From Branchinecta lynchi (taxonomy: Eukaryota > Arthropoda > Branchiopoda > Anostraca > Branchinectidae): 64,000 bases of DNA. The DNA lies in NCBI GenBank assembly GCA_023053575.1, contig JAKZAP010000006.1, positions 18,423,280 through 18,487,279 of the forward strand, given 5' to 3'. Below the pieces are notes generated by a model. It saw only the letters and a program-made list of their open reading frames with translations. It was not told where the DNA came from and searched no databases. Below, in pieces: positions 23,740-36,179 of the stretch (positions are counted from its first letter, which is position 1; every line of letters begins with the position of its first letter). Made by a program: the position numbers and the translations under genes.

Positions 23740-24245
23740 ATTTCCTCTTCCCACCCATCAAGTTTTACTGAAATCAGAACACTTCCGGTCTGCAAGTCCT
23801 CCCATCGATTTCAGACCTAGTCTGAACATCGGAATAACATACCTAGTCCATGTGACCACTATAATCTCCAAGTTCCATCCCAACGTGTTTAACAAATTTT
23901 CGGGACTCCCCCTCCAACTTCCCCACGTGGTCGGAGACAGTTTAGACAAGTGACTGTCACATCTAGAGAATTTGCTTCTACCACTCACCAAATTTTATTC
24001 AAATAGGAGCACTTCTGGTATCCCTCTTAGACTACACCCCCCACCAAACTCGGATCCGGCCGTGACCCAAAAATCGATCATCTAGGCCATGCAAGTTTCA
24101 TCCCTATCTTTTATCCGTATGTTTTTTACCCATGTGGCAGACCTTACCCCCCCCCCCCCCCCAAACATGATCGGATATGGATCGGATGACGGATGGAGAC
24201 AGACCGACAGACATCATCGATTTATTTAGCATTTGTCGAAGTCCG
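23740..24245. repeat. AAGTTTTACTGAAATC/CCCCC repeat fragment
   Basis: CATCAAGTTTTACTGAAATC, GTCGGAGACAG-like blocks and a run of C near 24,147-24,163 mirror the modules at 5,150-5,400. It ends in GACAGACCGACAGACATC. This is a fragment of the C-rich modular repeat family. Confidence 0.5.
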
Positions 24246-25130
24246 CAAGTGCCCTAACCAAGTAACCTTAGCTCCCTCAAGGCTTCTCTATTCTTTATAA
24301 CTCTTTCCACACGGAAGCACCAGCGAAACAAATAATGAAACTCCTTAACGCTTTCCTATTCGTCAAAACATTTCCGATTCATGAAAATTCTCTAATTCAC
24401 TAATCACTGATAATGAAGCCTCCTTCACATAAAAGCTCAGTTCCGGTAAATTCGGGCGTCGCTTATCACGATAGATGGCTTTAAACAATTTTCAGATTTC
24501 CAAAGCCTCTGTAAAGCAAATAAGAACAAACTTCCGTGCCCTTTGTGCTCTGATAAACATCTGCTCACACACTGAATTCTCCAGCTTGACACTTGACACT
24601 TCTACTAACAACAAGTCCAGTCTTTGTGTTAGAAGAAGTTCGCAGGTTTCGGAGCTTTCTCACAAGCTTCCCATTCACAGTTTGATGTACGATGTGGATA
24701 CCAATGTCGCTGACCAGCTAAAAAAGACAAACTGTTACTTGGGAAGACGCTAACTGACAGTAGAAGCTACTTCTTTTTCTCAAGGAAGTTTCCAGAGTTA
24801 CTTGTTGGTTACATACGGCCTACTCAACCCTACTATCAGCGTTGTATGACAACAAATAATCACTAAACGCTTTCTGTGAACATTTACTTTATACTGATAT
24901 ACCTCACAAGCACGACCATCTGGTAATTTGTGTTTTTATTGCCTTATTTAAAATCATCCCGCAGGACAAAAGTTCTGTCTGAATTCACCAGCTATTTCCT
25001 TCAGGAAAGAAGCGCTTACACTCCTTAACCATGAACGTTTCTTCGGACAGAAGCTTGTAACAACAAGCCGCGGGTTGCGGCCTCACAAGAGACTTCAAAG
25101 AAGAAAACCTTCGGTAAGATTTCCAAATAA
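24246..25130. other. No supported gene
   Basis: A 92-codon plus-strand frame (24,475-24,753), Ser/Thr- and Asn-rich, has no recognised domain and no clear splice context. Confidence 0.25.
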
Positions 25131-25135
25131 ACTAA

Positions 25136-25560
25136 AGGCGTTTTTCCGCGACACAATTGTGGGCCACACAGTCGAGCCACAAGCTGAGACTCGCGAAAAC
25201 GCCGTTTCGTCTATTTTTTGGGCGGTAATTTGAATTGTCTGAAATTAAAATAAAATTCAGGTAAAATCTCAATAAACAGATCTTCAGGCTTTCGTCCTGT
25301 ACAAAAAGGATCCTTAAGTCTAAAAGCTAGTGAAAGTAGTTAATTTTTTTGTTTTGACATTATTTTGCTGCTAAATCTGAATTCCACGACAGATTCGAGA
25401 CACAAAATCGACAATCACCTCGGCAGTTGTTTGTCGAATTCGAGCCACAACGGGAGCCACACAAATCTTTTTGGTCGCGGAAACACGCTTGTGAGCCGCA
25501 CAAAAGACTGCGGAAACACTCTTTTTGAGCCACAATAGACCAGTGCCAGTGAAAAGGAAT
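25136..25560. mobile_element. AGGCGTTTTTCCGCG-family TIR element, partial
   Basis: The left end reads AGGCGTTTTTCCGCGACAC. The interior has GCTGCTAAATCTGAATTCC, GACAATCACCTCGGCAGTTG and CGCGGAAACACGCTTGTG. These blocks occur in reverse order and strand in the element at 60,613-61,107. The far end seems truncated near GAGCCACAATAGACCAG. It is non-autonomous. Confidence 0.65.
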
Positions 25561-26234
25561 GGAAGATTCAGGCTGAGATAGTGTCCAATTCTTACTAAAA
25601 TACAAATTTGTCTGTACACGAACAAACAAAAAATCCAGCGAGAGCAAGAAAACTGTGTGGCGAAGAGTTAAATAAAGTAGTTTTAGTCTGTCTTAGTTAT
25701 TGACAATGACGGCGAGGCTGTTAGGAAATAGACCGTAAATAGTGTAGGCCTATACAGTGAGAAAACGCGGAAAATACAGTTATGAATTACCCGAGATACA
25801 GTAGATCCGATCAGCCATTATATGCCGACTGTCTCTTCCACGCGAGGTAAAGGTTGTAAAGTCACGCAATAGATAAACAAATATCTAGCTGCCGACTAAA
25901 CACATGGATGCACATCCTTGTGTTAAATGCTATGTTGGATACAGTGAAGGACCTAAAATTGTACCTTGCGGTACTCCGTAAAAAAACCCGGGAGACATTC
26001 GGAATAGATTGATTTATATTTAGCAGTTGCGTCCTATCTGATATAGCCTAACACTAGCGACGATTCTTACTAAAAATATTCTACATTACATTTTGTAAAT
26101 GGCTAGTCCAAAAGGTTGGCAAGCTTGACTAAATTGAAAGCCTTTTTAAGATCAATAGCAGTACGATTTATCCGATCGACATGGACTTTAGTTGCATGCA
26201 AGCTAGGCTACTGTAAAGATGTATGGGTTCTTAC

Positions 26235-27117
26235 CATTTTCTGGTGTAATGCATCCATGCCAGTGTGATTGTGCAGCTTGTTGTTTTGAACTCTGGAGAC
26301 AAAATGACTGATTGCTTCCTGTAAAGAGAGAACATGATTAGTTATTTACTGAACTAGGGAAATAGGTCCATTCATTCAGAATATAGCCTAGTCTACCACA
26401 ACCTCTTGATTTTGGGGTAACGTATGCCAAAAGCTTGCCAGCATTTAGCATACCATATGCCTATCGCTGGATACCCTGACTCAGCAAAACACTCACGGTC
26501 CAGTGAAGTTTAGAAATCACCCAGTCAGAATTCGTATCAATCTATAGTGGAGTAGGTTAGAGTTACGGTACCTACAGTGACTGGTGTTTGGCATTGGGTA
26601 ACAAGCGTCTGACATAGCATCGAAAGAAAGATTTTCCTACGCAGTTCAGATGGGAGGGTAATATCAAGACCCCGAATCACTGTAAATAACGGGAAGACAA
26701 CAATGCTACCGAAAACAAATTTAACACTTTACCCGAAAAGAAGTCCAGATTGCTAACCGTAAGCTTCTAAAAGGAACAAGTAAGGGGATGAACCCAAACA
26801 AATGATCAGACTCGAAAATCTAGCAGGAGCTAGATAGGGCAGTAGAGATAACAAGTAAGTAACCATTCAGAAGCTAATGAAGATGAGATTCGAGTAACTA
26901 CTCTACCCGAGTCTCTACCCATCGCTGTTCACATTTTCACACCACTATTCAAATTTCCACAAGAGGAACTACGGTATATCAGAGACTCACCAAAACAGGT
27001 ACAAGTTCAAAGTTCTCGAGTTCTCGGTCAGCGTTATCCGGCGTAAACGATGGGGACAGCTCTTCGAAGACAAACTCGGTGTTCGGGAGTACTCCTCGTT
27101 CGCTCTCGAAGAACAAT
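26235..27117 (-). CDS. Unrecognised multi-exon gene, intact right-arm copy (partial)
   Basis: Five minus-strand exons can be joined: 27,117-26,991 (127 nt), 26,766-26,733 (34), 26,679-26,576 (104), 26,541-26,497 (45) and 26,318-26,235 (84). Acceptors end in AG after pyrimidine runs; donors are GTGAGT, GTAAAG, GTAGGT, GTGAGT and GTAAGA. Phases agree at every junction and all exons are open, giving about 131 residues. The first exon is acidic and Phe-rich (FVFEELSPSFTPDNADREL). Later parts read LPSELRRKIFLSMLC and HNHTGMDALHQKM. More exons must lie up- and downstream. I recognise no family, and I see no membrane segment or signal peptide. The phase consistency makes chance unlikely, but transcription is not shown. 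Confidence 0.5.
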
Positions 27118-27376
27118 CTGGAACAAGACCTGAATATCACTGCATGCTACTAGTTAGTTTGGTCATTAGATCTGTGCTCCACTATATCTCATACTTGTTT
27201 TTGTTTTTTTCTTACCGGCTCACAATCTCAAAAGAAGACAAAAAAACAAAATAAAATTTTTATTTTGACAAAAGAGGAAGATGAATTATTGCATGGATAT
27301 TTGGTTTTATGGCATGCTTGAGCCTTATGAGAAAGATTATGGCTAAATATTTAAGTAAAGTCCGGTACCTCTCCAG

Positions 27377-27703
27377 GTACCTCCTCCTCTGATCTAAAAC
27401 GTATTCGTATAAATTATTACCGGTACTGCAAATTTCTCCTATATCTGCCTCGTTCTTACCGGAATACAAAACTGATAAAGAAGTATTGTGCGACAGATAT
27501 TACTGGTGTTTTCGAAAAATTATGTTCCAAGCTAGCCAGTGAAGCGCCTTATAGGCTAGGGTGTTTTCATCGCCTTATCCGTCTTTTTTCTGTATGTGAT
27601 TAACTTTGTTTCTTGTTTTCTCTTGTTGTTTTTCTTTTTGTATTTACTCCACTTAACCTCTGTTCTGTAAAGTGGGTGATAAATAAATTATTATTATTAT
27701 TAG
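27377..27703. mobile_element. LINE 3' end with ATT-repeat tail, right-arm-specific insertion
   Basis: The left arm reads straight through this point (CTGGACAGGTACCGGAC on its plus strand). Here 327 bp separates CTCTCCAG from AATCAATAAG. The insert ends GATAAATAAATTATTATTAT, a microsatellite tail typical of CR1/Jockey-like LINEs. No full reverse-transcriptase motif remains. It was inserted after the inverted duplication. Confidence 0.7.
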
Positions 27704-28091
27704 AATCAATAAGTAAAATATCGCTGAGATGAACTGAAAACAAGTCTGGCCATCACTGTCAGTTCAGGCAAGGCATGTGGACGTAACAAATGCATCTCTT
27801 CCCATGTGAAATGAACCAAACATTTTTTATCAACTTCCAAAATTTCAGTAGCTTTCTGCATATCGTAGGGTTCAGCGTTCAGTATCGTACTGAACCACGT
27901 ACCAGATCTTATAAGTGAAAACAGGATACTAATTTAACCATCAGCAATCCAACCAGAATTTGTGTTACTGGAAACACTCAAACACAACCCTATCCCGAAA
28001 CATCAGAGAAGAACAAACAACTCTTAAGTTGTCTCTGTAAAGTGCAATTGCAGTACAAACAAGCCCTACTGTCTGGCAATGTTAAACTCCC

Positions 28092-28421
28092 TTGTGGAGC
28101 TGCCAGATAACAGAAAATGTTTGCAACAGAGCACAATCAGAATTTTTCATTGTTGATTGCAAATTACGTTTTGGTAGCTATAGCGTTGAGATTTATCTTG
28201 CAATTAACTACACTGGGGTTAATAAATCTGTGCATTGGCATGCTCCTGGCATTGATAGTACTTTAAATCTATCCTCTAAACCATTAAAAAATGTAGAACT
28301 TCCAAGACATGAATATCACATAGCTCACCAAATCTCCTTATGTCCTCTCATCATGCAACAAGTCGGATTCTTCCACAATTCTCTTTTTTTTGTATTTATT
28401 TACTATTCAAGAAGACGCTAA
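28092..28421 (+). other. 109-codon open frame kept only in the right arm
   Basis: The frame runs ATG to stop with no recognised domain. The left-arm counterpart (minus strand near 15,540-15,770) has a TGA where this copy has TGC in GTTGATTGCAAA. It lies antisense to the five-exon gene. It could be an exon of a second gene or chance; low-complexity tails (Phe- and Tyr-rich at the end) argue for caution. Confidence 0.2.
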
Positions 28422-29974
28422 TTCCCTTTTCTGCATATTCGTCTGAATCAAGAATGTGAAAGGTTTTGCAATTCTGCAGAACTGAGAAGTTGCTTTGGTG
28501 ATCAAGTCTCTAATCTCATTCTCTACTATAGATTCTCCTTCCTGATTGGTCAATAAAAGGCAGATGTAAACCCCTCTATGCAGGTTTTAAAGGGTGGTTA
28601 AATTAGTGTTTTTTATAAAAAGCGAGAACAAAGAAGCAAGACGAGCTGTCTACAAGGACTGAAAATTGAGAAGCTATAACAGAGATCTGAGAATTCTATT
28701 GAACTACTGAACTATTCGGCTACAATTCTTGTTATTATTTTACGCCAGAGGCTACCGTAATAAGTAATTAGCCCCTCCCTCTTATTATTCTGCTATTTTG
28801 GTGCCATAACTGTTACAATTTACTTGTGCTGGTCCCAAGCATCATAAGTGATACTAATTACTGGTTCAGCAGGAACTCTGGTAAGACTGATAACCTGTCT
28901 GTGTTGTTTTTATTTTTATTCCAGAGAGCCTTGTAACTAATCCACTTCACAAGTGGAAAATGATTTTGGCCAGTGAGAAGTTGTAAAGGTGCAACAACTT
29001 TCTATTTTTTTCTTGTGCCTTTATGCTTGGCAGATTCTGGCTTTCTTATTACTGGTGGATATCTTGGATTCGCTTTCCGAAAAGCAAATTGAGAATCCAC
29101 TGAGTGCAAGAACATTTACAACTTTTCACTGACTTGCCAAGATCACTTTCCACTCATGAAGTGGCTTAACTTTCCAAGTGCTGGCGGAAACTAGCGGAGT
29201 GTAAGAAGAGCTCTGGAAAGAGAAGTGAGTTTTAGCCAAAGTCGCTAAAACAGCCAGTGCAGAAGCTCGCATAGCTGTCTAGACCATCAGAACTGCCCTT
29301 AAAGAGACCAGACCCTAGCTCTACTTTGTCTTATGCAGAGCCAATCAGATCGCTTGGTTGGGCTCCCCCAGCTGGCTGAGTAAAAAAGATAACATCACAA
29401 GGGTTACCACGGATAGCATAAGAGTTTCACTTCGATTGAGTGTTGAAGAACAAATTTTGTAACAACTTTTCTTCAAAAGAAATTATTGTTAGACTGGTTT
29501 AGATTTTGACCGGATTTTATGCTAGACTAGGATAGTTCAAGGTGATCTCTTCAGGTTGCACTATAACTCCTGTGGAGCTGTTGGAAGACTCACCATCTTA
29601 TGATATCGAACAGCAGAAGCAGCCTACTATAATCAAGGTTATTCTAGAAATTTTCGTTAGGAAATTCTTAAGATCCAGGAATCCCTGGCAGCAACCACAT
29701 CAAGAGTTTAGCTTCTTCTTCTTTGAGTTGTCTACCGCTGATTTTCTGTTTGATTAATCATTCCGTTTGATTCAGGTTATCACCCATTTTTCAAATCGTC
29801 AAACGGGTGACCTTCCATTTCGATACCATGTTGCCGGAGCATGGTTAATGTTAGTTATTGTAATTAGTCCAATCAGCCCGCTGCACAATATTTTGCCAAA
29901 AATGCAAACTGTGTTCCAACCTCGATGCCAAGAAGCTAGGATCCCGTGAGGTCATTCATAGAAACTACGATAGA

Positions 29975-30150
29975 TGTTCCATCAGCCCAAGCTGACTGCG
30001 AATCATATTTGACGGTGCAAAACGGATAAGAGTTCATTTTCCAGTTTAGCGGCTTGAGCCTGAAGAGGACCCTTGCCAAGAAGGGGCGAAAAATATCTCG
30101 AATAAAATATAGCTGACTTATCCGTTTGCACCGTCAAATAGAAACTACGG
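29975..30150. mobile_element. CAGCCCAAGCTGAC-family MITE copy, right arm
   Basis: It contains CATCAGCCCAAGCTGACTGC, CCCTTGCCAAGAAGGGGCG, and a foldback pair of GACGGTGCAAAACGGATAAG with CTTATCCGTTTGCACCGTC. It is the mirror of 13,800-13,945 but carries both halves of the hairpin. Confidence 0.65.
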
Positions 30151-33100
30151 CAAATAGGGTGGCACACGCTCTATGTATGCATGATGGGTCACTTAAGGGA
30201 ACTTTAGAAATACGTGGTAGGACAGTTTGTATTTGACCAAAAATTTTCAAACCCACCAAAACAAGTACTGAAACGAACAATCATGCAGTGCTTCCACTTT
30301 CTTTTTTTGAAAATCAGGAACTGCTTCGAAAAAACCAGGAGATTTTCGGGAGATAATTATAAGAAATCAGGGGGAAAATCGGGAGTTTTAAAACAGTGAT
30401 TATGTCTGACAAAGCAATTTTAGAGTTAGCTTTTTTACAAAAAAGGCATTGAGTAACTGCATTCAACTTTTTAGCATGTGAATATACTCATATAATTCCT
30501 CGTACTTCTAGTTTCGATGCATAAATGACACATTTTAGTATATGACCAGTTTCATAGCCATGCTGACAGAAAACTTCCGATTTACACCTCTAAAATTTAA
30601 AGGACACTTGAGGTCTACTGAAAATTTCTCTTTCCGTTTCAGTACGGCTTCCCCAGATTTTGCAAATTTCAGAAACAACGCGGATTTCTGGATTGAAAAT
30701 TAGTCGATTTTTCTGTGCAGTTTTACGAAATGGGTACATCCTGTGAGAACTGAAAATCCATTGGAAACCTGACCTTTTATCACCTTGGGGACAGGAGGAA
30801 GATCGAAAGTAAAGGATTTAAATCGTCACTTTACCATTTTTCCAACAATTTAGCCCTAGTTGTCAAAGCAACCATCAGGCGTCAGCAGAGTCATCGCAAG
30901 TGCATTTTCTTTGGGGGGGGGGGGTGCAGAGTAAAAATTTTACCCAATCTCTCAAAAATTTTACCGAATCCTAGAATCCTCTTTAAATTATGGAACAGAA
31001 AGGATTACGTAGGAAGAGTAACATTAATGGGCAGCATGAAAAGACGATAAGCCAACTATTAGGCGGCATTTTGACGAAGCCCACTGGAAGAATATATTGC
31101 CGAGCATGATTCCAGCAACAACTCTATCTATTAAAGAAAATAGAAAATTAAATCGAGTGCCCCAGGCTAAATTTATTCTGAATCCAGTTTTTTTTAGGCT
31201 AAAAGTGAACTGCTTCTCTTACACGTTCTATCATTGTTTCGTGGATTAAATGCCGAGACTCTAAGAAGTTCCAAGAACAGGATGGAGCGACTTTCCGGCA
31301 GCAGCAGCAACGGTAGTCTAGTCAATACTACCCATAATCACATAAAGTGAGCAGCGCAGGCGAGATTTTATTTTGCCGGATTCTACTTTTTAATGTTTCG
31401 AAATCTGCGCCCTTCCAGAAAATAGAGAATATTACGAAAAGCGATGCAGGCGGAATTCTCGAAATATTTAAGATTAGACTTTATTTTGGGGATCCAAATA
31501 AAAGTAAGGACTATCAATGAAATCACAGATCATCCCTTTTGTCCGCGACCAGTGCTTCACTCGACCTCTTCCAAGTTTCGAGGTTCGGGAGAACTCCCGA
31601 ATCCTGGCAACTATAACGAACAAATTACCGAATCCCAGTTGTTATTCCGAATAGTTCTGAACCCATAGCTTATTCGGGATACCATGTAACGATAAAATCT
31701 CCATAAGTATACCGAATAGTTCTGGCACCGAAAAATTACCAGATGGTTTCAGTAAATTCTCTCACCAAATTTGTAATAACTACAGAATACTGGCAACTAT
31801 ACCGAATCTCGATTACGGAAGTTATTCTTACCGATGGCCTATTTAGTATTCTGTACAACTACTGAATCCCCGTAAATATATCGAATAGTTGTTCTATCGA
31901 AAAAATACAGAACCATTTTAGTAAAACTTTGGGCCTCTGGACCGAAACTTTTGGCATCTCTAAATGGTGGGGGGTGCTGCACCGCCCCCTTGCGACACCC
32001 TGAGCGTCAGTGTCATCGGGGGCGTCCAAAGTTCATTTTCTTTGAGATGGGGGGGGGGGGAGAGCCAAAAAAGTTCACCAATCTACTAGAAATTCTACCG
32101 AATCCTTGAAACTTATAATTCGAGCTTTTTGTTTGTTTCAAATATTTAAATGCAAAATTGAAACGTATTAAGTACAATCAGCAATACTGAAGGGCAGAAA
32201 GAAAAGTGATTAGACAGCTACTAGGCATCGAGTCTGCGAAGGCTACATGAAAAAGTATATTATTGGAAACCATTGCAGCAGCAGTTTATAACTTATGTAC
32301 CCAAGACGAGATTAAACTGTGAGAGCCCCGTGCAAACATTTTTAAGTTCGCATTCCGTAAAAATGTTTCCCATGCAAAACAAATTTCGATCGAAGGCGCA
32401 GCGGGTGAAGTTTTCTGAAACATTCATGATCACATCTTTTTGGGATCCCAAATAAAATGGCAGTGATCAGAGTTTTAATCGACCATCTTCTCTCAATGCT
32501 TACAAAGAAGATGTATGTTGTACCTTGGAATGCAGGAATTAAAAAAATTTAAATTTACTTATCTAAATAGAGATGTATTTGTACAAAACCAAATAATGTA
32601 TAATGTTGATACCATGCACCGCAGGCTAGAATTTTGCAACTCGGGCATACCTCTGCTTTTGAATAGACTTTGTATAAACCTCAGTTGTGAAATTCAAGAA
32701 TTATAACCTTATTATAATTTTGGCAAAACGACAAACATGGGGAGATTATCGGAAGAAAATTTTGGTCGTGAGATTACCAAAAAAGCTGGGAGATCTCCCG
32801 AGAAATCGGGAGGAGTGGAAGCACTGCAATCGTGTTCCAACCTCAAATCGAATTTGCAAGAATACATATTCACCTGCCACAATGTTGGCTTCTTGCGTCA
32901 AGGCTGGAACATGGGCTGGAATGATTGTTCTATTTTGCAGCAAAATCTAATTCCCCAGGCGAATCCAACCAATTAAGTTACAGAGATGTGCAGAGATGCA
33001 TGGTTGACTCGTAGTTACCATGCTCACTATGCTCCCGAGCATGGTAAGCAAGTAGTTATTATTAGTTACTATTTCAAGAAGGTTGGCACGGCCAGTGTAG

Positions 33101-33182
33101 CCTAGTAAATTTTTGTGATGTAGCCGTAGGAACAAAAATGGTAACTATTAGTTACTATTGTTTAAAGGTTTGAACACTCTCA

Positions 33183-33848
33183 TATTTATTTATTTATTTG
33201 ATCTAATAAAACGACCAACTTGGGCCATACTAAACAACTACCAATAAATATTAACAACTAAAAACAATAATCTACCCAACATCAAATGCTGAATACAGCT
33301 CACGGTTCCATGCCATCCACACAGGTAAGGATAGCCGCATGTTTGGGCCCGAGAGAATCACAAGGAGTGGATTACTGGACCGAAGGATCCGGGTCTGGAG
33401 AGAGAAGATAGACCGACGCCTAAGTTCCCCAAAAGAAGGAAGACCCTCACCGACAAACATCTCGGAAGCACTACAGTTCCAAGGTAGACCATGTAGCCAC
33501 CGTAATGAATTGTTATAAAGAACCCTAAAAGTATTCTCGCATTTCACAGATGTAGAGTGGATTAGTGACAAACAATGCAGTGGAGTACAGTAAGCCCTGA
33601 AAAGGAAAGTTTTAACTGAAGAATCACAACTAGAGAACTTTCTAATAAGGATATTAGCACGGACACACAGTGATCGGGACACCACTGAAACATGGAGGCA
33701 GCATGGAGGTCGTCTCTAAGTGAACTGCAGAAAGTATATCCCAAATACTTAAACGACTGTACAAACACAAGCGGTACTCCAGATAGGATAGCAGTTGGTA
33801 TGTGCTTGAGAGACATGCCAGGTGGGATGAACGCCATAGTTAGGCACA
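33183..33848 (-). mobile_element. 5'-truncated CR1/L2-like LINE, right-arm-specific insertion
   Basis: Two overlapping minus-strand frames (33,562-33,897 and 33,272-33,685) encode the C-terminal end of the same LINE family as the 691-codon frame at 45,142-47,217. Shared blocks include [28 protein letters not shown] and GGLPSF-type motifs. It ends in AAATAAATAAATAAATAT (minus strand). The left arm is uninterrupted here (CTAACTATGAGAGTG), so the host site was empty before insertion. One frameshift separates the two frames. Confidence 0.8.
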
Positions 33849-34189
33849 ATCTGAAGACTAGACTAGGATAGTCCAGGGTGATCTCTTCGGGTTGCACTAC
33901 AACTCCTGTGAAGCTGCTCGTAGACTCACCATCTTTTGAATACCCAATAGTAGAAGCAGACCACTACAATCAAGGCTATTCCAGAAGTCTGGCAGCAACC
34001 AAATCAAGAATTCATCATCAGGAATCCTGATCATCCAGAATCAGGAATCCTTAGCATGAGTTCAGCTTTTTCTTCTTTGGGTTCTCTCCCGCTGATTTCC
34101 TGATTGATTTGCCGATCGTCACCGGGGTGACGTCCTTCAAATAGTCAAGGGGGTGACTCTTTTTTTTCGATAACATGTTGTCCAGCCTG

Positions 34190-35335
34190 TCCAGCGTCGA
34201 ACACTTTTCTTCCTTTTTGTAGATTGTTAACCGACGGAACTACAGAATTATAGAAGTTGATGATGTTTAAGTTGTAACTAGTGACCAAAAGTTAGATGAT
34301 TTCCTATTCCTAGATCAGACCTGGATTAGACAAACAAAATCTTTGCCAGTCTAGAGGTCTGTAATCGTTTGTTCAATGTGCTAAATTTTTGCTGTGCTGG
34401 CTAGTCGTCTACACATTCTCACTGTCTAAGCATGAATGACAGTTTATATTTGGTGGCATTAAGTATTAGTGACTTTTTCATTTTTTGAAGTGGCTCACCA
34501 AAGTCTTCAATTCAACTGATGCATAATATCCATTCAGTCTACAGTAGAGGTATGCTTATTTGAACACTTTTTTTTTAACTGTTCCACTATCTTGGCTTTC
34601 TTACTTGCCTATAATAAAGTAAAATGGAAAAGAAAAATAACAAACTTGATATCAGCTAACAGCCAACTATTTCAGGGTTATCCTGGCACAAACTTGAAGC
34701 AGAAATTCAAATAAATTTCTTTGATTTTGAATTTTTAAAAAAGGTCGTTCCTCTTTTGAAGGCATCTGATGGTTCCTGGATGGTTCGGACCGTCATCTTC
34801 TCCATTGAAGGTGTGTTCCTCCCGGCAAAACTTTTCAAATTAGAAAAAACAAAACAGAGGTGTCAGCTGAGTCACTTTCATAGGTGAATGGTGAATTAGC
34901 AAAATATTCAAAAAGTGACAAAAGCGTGAGTGATTATTACTAGTATTTATAGGAAACAATGCCTGGTTTGGGTTTTAGTTTTGTCTTTGGCTATCGTTCA
35001 CTGTTAGCAAACGTTCACATAAGCATACCTCTACTGTAATTACAGTATGTTATCCACATATTATAAAATCATCAAGACATTTATGAGCTTTATTACTGAA
35101 AGCACAAACTAAGGATTAAGTTTTGCTTGTCATTCGGTGCTCTTTCCCTTCAACCCTGTATCCATCTTGAATCATTTCATTTTGCATCCAACTTGGATTA
35201 AAAATTGCCAGTGGTAAACCAGTATACAAAATAAGCCACTAAGCACTGTCACATAAGCCCCAGATAAGCCCCGACTATTGCCAGGCCTTATGTTAGGCTG
35301 TATGGTTGGGCCATAAACAGTTAATGGTGTTTTTA
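34190..35335. other. No gene seen
   Basis: AT-rich sequence right of the inverted duplication. The short inverted pair GCATAATATCCATTCA... to ...GTTCACATAAGCATACCTC near 34,540 and 35,025 shares AGAGGTATGCTTAT and ATAAGCATACCTCT, hinting at a roughly 500-bp TIR element. The stretch has no coding frames. Confidence 0.35.
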
Positions 35336-35336
35336 T

Positions 35337-35365
35337 TTTTATGAATAAACTGAACTGAACTGAAA
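35337..35365. other. LINE or SINE tail-like AATAAACTGAACTGAACTG
   Basis: GAATAAACTGAACTGAACTG is a short-period tail following an AATAAA-like signal, as left by LINE or SINE insertions. The body upstream is not recognisable to me. Confidence 0.35.
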
Positions 35366-36179
35366 AAGTTTTTTGCATTTTGGGTTACCGTGCCTATCTG
35401 GGCATATCTGGGATGCTAGTCAGAGCTAGGAAGACATATGAATTTGAAATCGCATGAACATCTCTCAAAATGATGGTAGCCAGCTGGATCAGGGGTAGCT
35501 CCTCAAGTAGGAAACAAATTAGTGTTCTAGACTGGCGAGGCATTTCCTACAATTAGTCTCTGCTGGGCCTAATGTTACATTGCCAGATCTTTTCTGTAAC
35601 TTTGATTGTCTTTATCACAACTTTGAAAACTCTAATCTATCAATAGAGGATACATTTTTTCTACATACAGCATAAAAGGTGACTCTGGTGCTCTCAAAAA
35701 GTACAGAGAGAATTCCCAGGGTGAAGAACTAAGAGGAAGCCTTATAACTTGTTGCTGACTTGTCAAGATAGCTTTCTACTCAAGTAGTGGATTCATTTCA
35801 CATGTCAGTTTCCAAAACTAGCTGTGGTCAAGAACAGCACGAAAAGATAAACAAAAATCACGAAACGAGCCTGAAAATATGTTGATTTGTTGGAGTTCGA
35901 AGCTCATAGGCTATATATTGACTTTTCTGGTGTAGTGTACCTGCTAATGATATTACTGATTCTAAGCACTTTTTCTGTTTTCATCTCCAGGTTCCTGAGC
36001 ATCAACAGAAAGTCCTTGCTTATATCTTCTGCCAACTCGTTTAACCTAGTGACTTGTTGTAGCCTATCTGCAACCCTAAGTTGTATGTCTAGTTGTATTA
36101 AAATCTATAGTTTATATAAAAAGCAAAGTGATATAGAAAACAAAATATGTTGAAAATGCAAAAAGTTACTAAGATGCTT

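Larger units (their letters stand above)
25941..34180. repeat. Right arm of giant inverted duplication
   Basis: This arm is the reverse complement of 10,571-17,631, interrupted by two insertions absent from the left arm: 27,377-27,703 (LINE 3' end with an ATT-repeat tail) and about 33,183-33,848 (LINE 3' half). A G run with flanks near 30,905-30,940 is also only here. The arm holds the intact version of the five-exon gene. Paired borders are ACAGTGAAGG at 25,941 and TAACATGTTG at 34,180. Confidence 0.9.

Noticed and set aside
10571..34180. The inverted duplication as a single large transposon with long terminal inverted repeats
   Set aside because: No target duplication or consistent terminal motif lies at 10,571 or 34,180. 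The inner border lies inside a LINE, and the spacer has no transposase or integrase.
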